Assembly: GCA_965243105.1 (NCBI GenBank)
Contig: CBDEUC010000003.1
Coordinates: forward strand, 2,418,001-2,482,000
Length of the DNA: 64,000 nt
Direction: 5' to 3'
From: WLWS01 sp965243105
Lineage (GTDB): Bacteria > Pseudomonadota > Gammaproteobacteria > Eutrophobiales > Eutrophobiaceae
The notes under the pieces are model-generated. The model was not told the origin of the DNA. It saw only the letters and a program-made list of their open reading frames with translations, and did no database searches. Shown piece after piece: positions 54,421-61,307 of this stretch; positions within the stretch are counted from its first letter, which is position 1; each line of letters begins with the position of its first letter. The translations under genes were made by a program, and so were the position numbers.

Positions 54421-54452
54421 TCCTCGCAAGAACAGGAAGACCTCGACGAACC

Positions 54453-55913
54453 ATGCGGATTAGTGAAGAAGCTCTTACCTTTGATGATGTCCTGCTGACG
54501 CCCGCTTATTCCCAGGTACTGCCCCGGGAAGTCAACCTGCAAACGAGCCTCACCCGGGATATTACACTCAATATCCCCCTGATGTCAGCGGCGATGGATA
54601 CCGTGACAGAGTCTGGCCTGGCGATTGCCCTGGCCCAGGAAGGTGGCATTGGCATCATCCACAAGAATATGAGCGCCGAGGAACAGGCTGACGAAGTTCG
54701 TATTGTTAAAAAGTACGAAACCGGTGTTATTACCGATCCCTTTACCGTGGCATCGGCCACCACGGTGCGCGAGGTGATTGAACTCACCCGGGCCAATGGT
54801 ATTTCGGGTGTGCCGGTTGTTGACGGTGAAGACCTGGTGGGCATCGTGACCAGCCGGGATTTACGATTTGAGACTCACTTCGATGATCCTATTTCATCCG
54901 TGATGACGCCCAGGGACAGGCTGGTCACTGTTAAGGAAGGGGCAGAAGCCAGTGAAATCACGGCGCTTCTGCACAAGCATCGAATTGAAAAAGTGCTGGT
55001 GGTCAATGACCAGTTCCAGCTGCGGGGCATGGTGACGGTAAAAGATATTCAAAAGGCCAAGGAATACCCGGAAGCCTGCAAGGACAGCGACGAACGCCTG
55101 CGGGTCGGGGCGGCAGTCGGTGTAGGCCCCGGCACCGACGAAAGAGTCGAGGCGCTTGTCACTGCCGGCGTCGATGTGCTGGTTGTGGATACCGCGCACG
55201 GTCATTCCCAGGGCGTGCTCGATATGGTGGCCTGGATCAAGAAGCATTTTCCGGATTGCCAGGTAATAGGTGGCAACGTGGCCACGGCTGAGGGCGCGCT
55301 GGCCCTGGTGGATGCAGGAGCAGATGGAGTCAAGGTCGGGATCGGTCCGGGGTCTATTTGCACCACGCGCATTGTTACTGGTGTCGGCATGCCGCAGATT
55401 AGCGCGGTGAGCAACGTGGCAAACGCGCTCAAGGATAGCGGTGTCCCATTTATTTCTGATGGTGGTATTCGTTATTCGGGCGATATTGCCAAGGCAATTG
55501 CCGCAGGTGCTTATTCCGTCATGGTCGGGGGCCTGTTGGCAGGAACGGAAGAGGCGCCCGGTGAAGTAGAATTGTTCCAGGGCCGTTCCTACAAATCCTA
55601 CCGGGGCATGGGCTCGGTCGGTGCCATGGCCCAGACTCACGGTTCCTCGGATCGCTATTTCCAGGAAAGTGACGAGATTGAAAAGCTTGTCCCGGAAGGA
55701 ATCGAGGGACGCGTACCCTACAAGGGCGCGATGAATGCAATCGTCCACCAGCTGATGGGGGGCTTGCGCGGATCTATGGGTTATACCGGTTGTAAGACCA
55801 TCAAGGAAATGCGCACGCTGCCAAATTTTGTCCGTCTCACCGGGGCTGGGATGAAGGAGAGCCATGTTCACGACGTAACGATCACTAAAGAGCCTCCGAA
55901 TTACCGTGCTTAG
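54453..55913 (+). CDS. guaB: IMP dehydrogenase
   Basis: NAD-dependent oxidation of IMP to XMP, the committed step of GMP synthesis (486 aa; E. coli 488). TIM barrel interrupted by two CBS domains (about 93-205). Catalytic C303 in GPGSICTTRIVTGVG; flap and phosphate loops SDGGIRYSGDIAKA and GSVGAMAQTHGSSDRYFQ. Shine-Dalgarno AGGAAGA (54434-54440). Separated from guaA by 127 bases that hold a palindromic repeat element. Confidence 0.99.
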   Translation: MRISEEALTFDDVLLTPAYSQVLPREVNLQTSLTRDITLNIPLMSAAMDTVTESGLAIALAQEGGIGIIHKNMSAEEQADEVRIVKKYETGVITDPFTVASATTVREVIELTRANGISGVPVVDGEDLVGIVTSRDLRFETHFDDPISSVMTPRDRLVTVKEGAEASEITALLHKHRIEKVLVVNDQFQLRGMVTVKDIQKAKEYPEACKDSDERLRVGAAVGVGPGTDERVEALVTAGVDVLVVDTAHGHSQGVLDMVAWIKKHFPDCQVIGGNVATAEGALALVDAGADGVKVGIGPGSICTTRIVTGVGMPQISAVSNVANALKDSGVPFISDGGIRYSGDIAKAIAAGAYSVMVGGLLAGTEEAPGEVELFQGRSYKSYRGMGSVGAMAQTHGSSDRYFQESDEIEKLVPEGIEGRVPYKGAMNAIVHQLMGGLRGSMGYTGCKTIKEMRTLPNFVRLTGAGMKESHVHDVTITKEPPNYRA

Positions 55914-55933
55914 TACGATAATTCTATAGAACA

Positions 55934-55987
55934 ATTGTAGGGCCGGATTCATCCGGCCATGTGGTCGAATAAATTCGACCCTACAAT
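55934..55987. repeat. REPIN-like 54-bp element with two perfect palindromes
   Basis: Terminal inverted repeats ATTGTAGGG (55934-55942) and CCCTACAAT (55979-55987) enclose two 18-bp palindromes: GGCCGGAT-TC-ATCCGGCC (55941-55958) and GGTCGAAT-AA-ATTCGACC (55963-55980). The spacer is CATG flanked by T. The symmetry resembles REP/REPIN or MITE elements mobilised in trans. It is the only copy in this window; no target duplication is obvious. Confidence 0.75.
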
Positions 55988-56040
55988 AAATATTGTCGCT
56001 TTTTGAGACGGGCTGGAATAAATTTACACTTCTCAATTAA

Positions 56041-57615
56041 ATGAACGATCTCCATTCTGACAAGGTCCTGATCCTCGATTTCGGGTCCCAGTACACTCAA
56101 TTAATAGCCCGGCGTGTGCGCGAGGCGAAGGTTTACAGCGAAATCCTGCCGTTTGATATTGGCGAAGAGCGTATACGCGAATTCGCACCACGGGCGATTA
56201 TTCTCTCCGGCAGCCCGGAATCGGTAAACGATGCCGTCGATTTTCGAGCACCCGGCCTGGTATTTGAACTGGGTGTGCCGGTGCTCGGCATTTGTTATGG
56301 CATGCAAACCATGGCGCAGCAGATGGGAGGCAAGGTAGCGGCTTCCGGTCTTCGGGAATTTGGTCATGCCAGGGTACGCGCACGGGGACACTCGATCCTG
56401 CTTCGCGACATACAGGATGCGAGTAACGAAGAAGGCCACGGCCTGCTTGATGTGTGGATGAGTCACGGTGACAAGGTAGAGGAATTGCCTGAAGGCTTTA
56501 AAGTGATTGCTTCCACCGATAATGCGCCCATTGCGGGTATCGCGAACGAAGAAAGAAAACTTTACGGCCTGCAATTTCACCCGGAAGTTACCCATACAAA
56601 ACAGGGAGCGGCCATTCTGAACCGTTTTGTTCACGAGATTGCCGGCTGTGGTTCAAGCTGGACCATGGATAACATTATTGATAATGCTATACAGGAAGTT
56701 CGCGCAAAAGTAGGTGAAGACAAGGTGTTGCTGGGCCTGTCCGGGGGCGTTGATTCTTCTGTCGTGGCAGCCCTGTTACACAAGGCCATCGGCGACCAGC
56801 TCACCTGCGTGTTTGTTGACAACGGCCTGTTGCGTCTTAACGAGGCAGACCAGGTCATGAAGACCTTTGCCGAGAACATGGGCGTTCGAGTGATCCGGGT
56901 TGATGCAGAAAGCCGCTTCCTGGAAGCCCTTGCGGGTGAAAACGATCCTGAAGAAAAGCGCAAGATTATCGGCAGGGAATTTATCGCGGTTTTTGAAGAA
57001 GAGGCGGACAAGCTCAGCGAAGTCAGCTGGCTTGCACAGGGAACGATCTACCCTGACGTGATTGAATCTGCCGGGGCAAAGACAGGCAAGGCCCACGTGA
57101 TCAAATCACATCATAATGTGGGTGGGCTTCCGGAAAACATGCGTCTCAAGTTGATTGAACCCCTGCATGAATTATTCAAGGATGAAGTCAGGCGCCTCGG
57201 CGTAGAACTGGGGCTGGCACCACAGATGATCTACCGTCATCCCTTCCCCGGTCCGGGTCTCGGAGTTCGAATTCTTGGAGAGATACACAAGGAATATGCC
57301 GATATTCTTCGCCTGGCCGACAATATTTTTATCGAGGAGCTGATCAACCAGGATTTATACGACAAGGTAAGCCAGGCCTTTGCCGTGTTCCTGCCGGTTA
57401 AATCCGTTGGTGTTAAGGGTGATGCGCGTTACTACGAGTATGTTATCGCCTTGCGAGCCGTGGAAACCATAGACTTCATGACCGCCCACTGGGCCAACCT
57501 GCCCTATGAATTCCTTGCCCATGTGTCCAATCGAATTCTTAACGAGGTGCAGGGTATTTCACGAGTCACCTATGATATTTCAGGTAAACCACCTGCCACG
57601 ATCGAGTGGGAATAA
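56041..57615 (+). CDS. guaA: GMP synthase (glutamine-hydrolysing)
   Basis: Amidates XMP to GMP using glutamine and ATP (524 aa; E. coli 525). Class-I glutaminase domain with nucleophile C85 (GICYGMQTM) and QFHPEVTHT; PP-loop LSGGVDSSV of the ATP pyrophosphatase domain; dimerisation domain ending PPATIEWE. The start ATG 56041 lacks a visible Shine-Dalgarno and lies 53 bases after the repeat element. The next gene begins at the base after its stop. Confidence 0.99.
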   Translation: MNDLHSDKVLILDFGSQYTQLIARRVREAKVYSEILPFDIGEERIREFAPRAIILSGSPESVNDAVDFRAPGLVFELGVPVLGICYGMQTMAQQMGGKVAASGLREFGHARVRARGHSILLRDIQDASNEEGHGLLDVWMSHGDKVEELPEGFKVIASTDNAPIAGIANEERKLYGLQFHPEVTHTKQGAAILNRFVHEIAGCGSSWTMDNIIDNAIQEVRAKVGEDKVLLGLSGGVDSSVVAALLHKAIGDQLTCVFVDNGLLRLNEADQVMKTFAENMGVRVIRVDAESRFLEALAGENDPEEKRKIIGREFIAVFEEEADKLSEVSWLAQGTIYPDVIESAGAKTGKAHVIKSHHNVGGLPENMRLKLIEPLHELFKDEVRRLGVELGLAPQMIYRHPFPGPGLGVRILGEIHKEYADILRLADNIFIEELINQDLYDKVSQAFAVFLPVKSVGVKGDARYYEYVIALRAVETIDFMTAHWANLPYEFLAHVSNRILNEVQGISRVTYDISGKPPATIEWE

Positions 57616-58269
57616 ATGAGAGCTGGCGTCAGGACGATTCACAAGTACCTGAGCTTTTTTATTTCCCTGCAGCTACTCCTCTGGACCATTTCCGGGATCT
57701 ACTTCGCGTTCAACAAGATTGAACTGATAAGGGGAGAGCAATACCGCAGCAGTCCCGGCTTTGACGTTCAACTCAATGAATTTGATTTCAATATCAGTCG
57801 TGCCTGGCGGGTCAGGATATTAAACCGCCTGGGCGAAAATATTGTCGTGGTGAAAGGTGACACGGGCACCCAATATCTTGATAAAAGTGGTAGCGCGGTG
57901 TCGAAACTGTCGCCTGCGCAGGCGCAGGACATTGTCCGCCACGCAACCAGCTTGAGTCCGCTGCGTGTTGCTGAAGTAAGTGAAGAGCAGCGGGGCTCAG
58001 AGTACCGGGGGCGTGCCCTGCCACTTTACAGGGTGCCAGCCAATGACGCGGGTGAAGAGGAAATAAATGTCTATGTTGATGCCTATTCAGGTGAAATTGT
58101 TGCCATACGCTCAGCAAGCTGGCGAGCATGGGACCTGATGTGGGGACTGCATATTATGGACTGGCAGGAACGGGAGAAAATCGACAACCTGTTGCTGAAG
58201 TTATTTTCGGTACTGGCATTTATCAGTTCAATGACAGGCATTATCCTGTTTTTTAAAAGCCGGGCGTAA
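57616..58269 (+). CDS. PepSY-domain inner-membrane protein
   Basis: 217 aa with an N-terminal membrane helix (FFISLQLLLWTISGIYFAF), a periplasmic PepSY-like region containing INVYVDAYSGEIVAIRS, and a C-terminal helix (LLLKLFSVLAFISSMTGIILFF). The helix-PepSY-helix layout and the WGLHIMDW segment resemble the reductase-associated PepSY-TM proteins, but no haem or flavin motif is certain. It starts immediately after the guaA stop with no intergenic base and overlaps tadA by one base, so it is in the guaA-tadA operon. Function unknown. Confidence 0.75.
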   Translation: MRAGVRTIHKYLSFFISLQLLLWTISGIYFAFNKIELIRGEQYRSSPGFDVQLNEFDFNISRAWRVRILNRLGENIVVVKGDTGTQYLDKSGSAVSKLSPAQAQDIVRHATSLSPLRVAEVSEEQRGSEYRGRALPLYRVPANDAGEEEINVYVDAYSGEIVAIRSASWRAWDLMWGLHIMDWQEREKIDNLLLKLFSVLAFISSMTGIILFFKSRA

Positions 58270-58718
58270 TGACGAACGACGATAAGTGGATGCAACGGGC
58301 ACTGGAGCTTGCGCGCCGCGCCGAGTCCGAGGACGAGGTGCCTGTGGGTGCCGTGGTGGTCCATGATGGCAATATCATCGGTGAAGGCTGGAACAGGCCG
58401 ATTCAAAGCAGTGACCCGAGCAGCCATGCCGAGATCAATGCCCTGCGTGCTGCCGCACTTGCCCTGGATAACTACCGATTACCCGGTGCTGAACTCTACG
58501 TGACCCTTGAACCCTGCGTGATGTGTGCAGGTGCCATGGTGCAGGCCAGGATATCCCGCGTGGTATACGGGGCCAGCGATCCCCGTGCAGGCGCGGCAGG
58601 TAGCGTTTTTGAAATTTTGCCCACAGACAGGCTGAATCACCGGGTTGAAGTCACCGCTGGCGTGATGGCAAATGAATGTGGCAATATTCTCAGGCAGTTT
58701 TTCGCAAACCGGCGCTAA
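58269..58718 (+). CDS. tadA: tRNA-specific adenosine deaminase
   Basis: Converts A34 to inosine in tRNA-Arg(ACG), needed to read CGC and CGA codons (149 aa). Zinc-deaminase motifs HAEINAL (catalytic Glu) and PCVMCAGA; VPVGAVVV near the N-terminus. TAATG overlap with the PepSY gene. A guaA-tadA neighbourhood is common in gammaproteobacteria. Confidence 0.97.
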   Translation: MTNDDKWMQRALELARRAESEDEVPVGAVVVHDGNIIGEGWNRPIQSSDPSSHAEINALRAAALALDNYRLPGAELYVTLEPCVMCAGAMVQARISRVVYGASDPRAGAAGSVFEILPTDRLNHRVEVTAGVMANECGNILRQFFANRR

Positions 58719-58729
58719 GGTAATTTTGC

Positions 58730-59230
58730 TTGCCCTTTAACGATGAATTTCTAACCGCCCAGGCCAGCACACTGGCCGACTTCCTGTTGCAGCATGACAT
58801 CATGCTGACAACGGCGGAATCCTGTACCGGTGGTGGTATTTCTCACCTGCTTACCTCACTACCCGGGAGTTCCGCCTGGTTTGAGCGCGGATTTGTCACC
58901 TATTCCAACGAGGCCAAGCAGGACATGCTCGGTGTGGCCGCCCTCACCCTGGAAAAATACGGCGCGGTGAGCGAAGAGTGCGCGGCAGAAATGGCCTCGG
59001 GTGCTGTGACCCACAGCCGGGCTGAGGTGGCTGTTTCCGTGACGGGAATCGCCGGTCCCGATGGGGGCAGCCCGGGCAAGCCGGTGGGCACAGTCTGCTT
59101 TGGCTGGTGTCGGCGCGAGGCTGACAGGCTTACCGCCATGCATGTTTTCAAAGGAGACCGTGAGGCGGTCAGGCAACAAAGCATTTCCATGGCGATACAG
59201 GGACTGATTGAGTTACTGGACACCGGCTAG
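58730..59230 (+). CDS. pncC: nicotinamide-nucleotide amidohydrolase (CinA C-terminal type)
   Basis: Deamidates NMN to nicotinate mononucleotide in pyridine-nucleotide recycling (166 aa, the stand-alone CinA C-domain). Motifs TTAESCTGGGISHLLT, GFVTYSNEAKQDMLGV and VTGIAGPDGGSPGKPVGTV are the family signatures. Starts at TTG 58730, with AAGG (58716-58719) as a Shine-Dalgarno overlapping the tadA stop. pncC-thpR-recA is a familiar order. Confidence 0.93.
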   Translation: MPFNDEFLTAQASTLADFLLQHDIMLTTAESCTGGGISHLLTSLPGSSAWFERGFVTYSNEAKQDMLGVAALTLEKYGAVSEECAAEMASGAVTHSRAEVAVSVTGIAGPDGGSPGKPVGTVCFGWCRREADRLTAMHVFKGDREAVRQQSISMAIQGLIELLDTG

Positions 59231-59232
59231 TC

Positions 59233-59757
59233 ATGGCGCGACTTTTTTTCGCCATCTGGCCCCCCGATGACGTACGTGACCAGGTAGCACAGCTGGCCAT
59301 GTCACTGCCGCTGCAGCAGGGCGCCCGCCTGCTGGTGCCGCAAAACCTGCATCTCACGCTGGCATTCCTGGGGGAAGTCGACGAACAGACCGCTCAAACC
59401 CTGGAACAGGAAGCCTCCTCGATAGAGGCTGAGGAAGTATCCTTTGCTCTTGATAATCTCGAGAAATGGCAGAAACCCCGCATAGCCTGCCTGGTGCCGT
59501 CTGAATATCCTGCTGCCCTCGGGGCACTCGCTGAGCGACTGGTCGAGCTTGCCAGGGCCCTCGACATCAACATGCAGGACAGGCCATATCGGCCGCACGT
59601 GACCCTGGCGAGAAAGGTCAGCCGGGCCATGCCGGAGCACCCGGTAACGCCCATTCGGTGGAAGGCGGACGAGTTCAGGCTGGTGGAATCCATCAGCACC
59701 GAAAATGGCGTGAAATATGAATCCAGGGCGAGATGGCCAATGAAAATTATGAGATAA
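59233..59757 (+). CDS. thpR: RNA 2',3'-cyclic phosphodiesterase
   Basis: 2H-phosphoesterase (also called LigT) that opens 2',3'-cyclic phosphate ends of RNA (174 aa). The two catalytic HxTx motifs are HLTLAFLG and HVTLARK. Starts with FFAIWPPDDV, the family N-terminus. Two bases after pncC; 54 bases before recA. Its cellular role is not firmly established. Confidence 0.93.
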   Translation: MARLFFAIWPPDDVRDQVAQLAMSLPLQQGARLLVPQNLHLTLAFLGEVDEQTAQTLEQEASSIEAEEVSFALDNLEKWQKPRIACLVPSEYPAALGALAERLVELARALDINMQDRPYRPHVTLARKVSRAMPEHPVTPIRWKADEFRLVESISTENGVKYESRARWPMKIMR

Positions 59758-59787
59758 TTTACGGCTTGTTGTACGGGTAATTATTGA

Positions 59788-59800
59788 TAACTAACAGTTA
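59788..59800. promoter_or_regulatory. 13-bp palindrome in the recA leader
   Basis: TAACT-AAC-AGTTA lies directly before the AGAGGA Shine-Dalgarno of recA. No CTGT-N8-ACAG LexA box is present in the 54-base gap. Whether the palindrome is an operator is not known. Confidence 0.25.
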
Positions 59801-59811
59801 AGAGGACTCTA

Positions 59812-60849
59812 ATGGACGAGAAAAAGAAACAGGCCCTGGGCATTGCCCTGAGCCAGATCGAAAAGCAGTTTGGTAAGGGATCTATCATGCGTATGAGCGA
59901 CGACGGCGTGGTCGCGGATGTTGAGGCCGTCTCCACCGGTTCCATCGGACTTGATATCGGGCTCGGTATCGGTGGATTGCCAAAAGGTCGCATTGTCGAA
60001 ATTTATGGACCGGAGTCTTCCGGTAAAACCACCCTGGCACTTCACGTGGCAGCGGAAATTCAAAAAGCCGGGGGAACCGCCGCATTTGTAGATGCGGAGC
60101 ATGCCCTCGACCCGCAATATGCGGAGAAACTGGGTGTTCAAATTGAAGACCTGCTGGTGTCACAGCCAGATACCGGCGAACAGGCGCTGGAAATCACCGA
60201 TATGCTGGTCCGCTCCGGTGCTGTCGACCTTGTTATCGTCGACTCTGTCGCCGCGCTGACACCCAAGGCAGAAATTGAAGGTGAGATGGGCGCCAGCCAC
60301 ATGGGACTGCAGGCCAGGCTCATGTCCCAGGCGCTGAGAAAGCTCACCGGGAATATCAAGCGCTCCAACACGCTGGTGATATTTATTAACCAGATCAGGA
60401 TGAAAATTGGCGTCATGTTTGGCAACCCGGAAACCACTACCGGTGGTAATGCGCTGAAATTTTACTCTTCCGTGCGCCTGGATATTCGCCGTATCGGGGC
60501 CATCAAGAAGGGTGATGAAATCGTGGGTAACGAAACCCGCGTCAAGGTCGTGAAGAACAAGGTCGCACCTCCGTTCAAGGAAATCTTTTTTGACATCCTT
60601 TACGGCGAAGGTATTTCCCGTGAAAGCGAACTAATCGCGATGGGTGTACAGCATGGTATTGTTGAAAAATCCGGCGCCTGGTACAGCTACAAGGGTGACA
60701 GGATTGGCCAGGGTAAGGACAACGTTCGCGCGTTTCTAAAAGAAAACCCTGAAACAGCGGACGAGATTCAACAGGCCATACGAGAGAAAGTCATACCGGA
60801 AAAATCGCCGGGCAAAGAGCAGCCTGAAGAAGAGGAGGCTGAAGCCTGA
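59812..60849 (+). CDS. recA: recombinase RecA
   Basis: Strand-exchange recombinase and SOS co-protease (345 aa; E. coli 353). Walker A GPESSGKT at 66-73; L1/L2 loop region EGEMGASHMGLQARLMSQAL and GNPETTTGGNALKFY; acidic C-terminal tail (EEEEAEA). No intein. Its terminal codons overlap the start of recX. Confidence 0.99.
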   Translation: MDEKKKQALGIALSQIEKQFGKGSIMRMSDDGVVADVEAVSTGSIGLDIGLGIGGLPKGRIVEIYGPESSGKTTLALHVAAEIQKAGGTAAFVDAEHALDPQYAEKLGVQIEDLLVSQPDTGEQALEITDMLVRSGAVDLVIVDSVAALTPKAEIEGEMGASHMGLQARLMSQALRKLTGNIKRSNTLVIFINQIRMKIGVMFGNPETTTGGNALKFYSSVRLDIRRIGAIKKGDEIVGNETRVKVVKNKVAPPFKEIFFDILYGEGISRESELIAMGVQHGIVEKSGAWYSYKGDRIGQGKDNVRAFLKENPETADEIQQAIREKVIPEKSPGKEQPEEEEAEA

Positions 60850-61307
60850 GCGAAAACTCGGCGGATGTAAAGCAAAGAGCCCTGGCCTTACTCGCGCGGC
60901 GGGAGCACAGCGAAAAAGAGCTGCGTGGCAAATTGCGTGCACGGGATCTTGATGCTGAAGACATCGACGAGGTAATCAAGCAACTGCAAGAAGAAGGCCT
61001 GCAGAGCGACATGCGCTTCGCCGAGGCGCTGGTGCATGACCGGGCCGGGCGTGGCTATGGCCCTCGACATATCGCCCAGGAGCTGAGACAAAAGGGTATT
61101 GCCGATCATATTTCCGAGGAATTCCTTGACGAACGTGACGGTGCCTGGCTTGACCGGCTTAAAGAAGTACGGCAGAAAAAATTTGGAAACGAGCTTCCCG
61201 GTGATTACCGGGAGCAGGCAAAGCAGAGCCGGTTTTTGCAGTACCGGGGCTTTGCCGGTGACCAGATACAGCGCCTGTTTAAAACCTTGAACTACGATGA
61301 AGACTAA
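60846..61307 (+). CDS. recX: recombination regulator RecX, apparent CUG start
   Basis: Binds RecA filaments and limits their growth (153 aa; E. coli 166). The frame opens after a TGA at 60840-60842. CTG at 60846 overlaps the recA stop (CTGA, like the usual ATGA) and lies seven bases after a perfect AGGAGG (60833-60838). It gives [M]SENSADVKQRALALLARREHSEKEL, including RecX helix 1. The next plausible start, TTG at 60933, would cut off the first helical repeat. No ATG or GTG is available. Overlaps alaS by 11 bases. Confidence 0.9.
   Translation: MSENSADVKQRALALLARREHSEKELRGKLRARDLDAEDIDEVIKQLQEEGLQSDMRFAEALVHDRAGRGYGPRHIAQELRQKGIADHISEEFLDERDGAWLDRLKEVRQKKFGNELPGDYREQAKQSRFLQYRGFAGDQIQRLFKTLNYDED

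Noticed and set aside
54894..56036. 380-codon open frame on the minus strand opposite guaB and the repeat element
   Set aside because: His/Arg-rich shadow with no family features; it runs through both the REPIN-like palindromes and the antisense of guaB.
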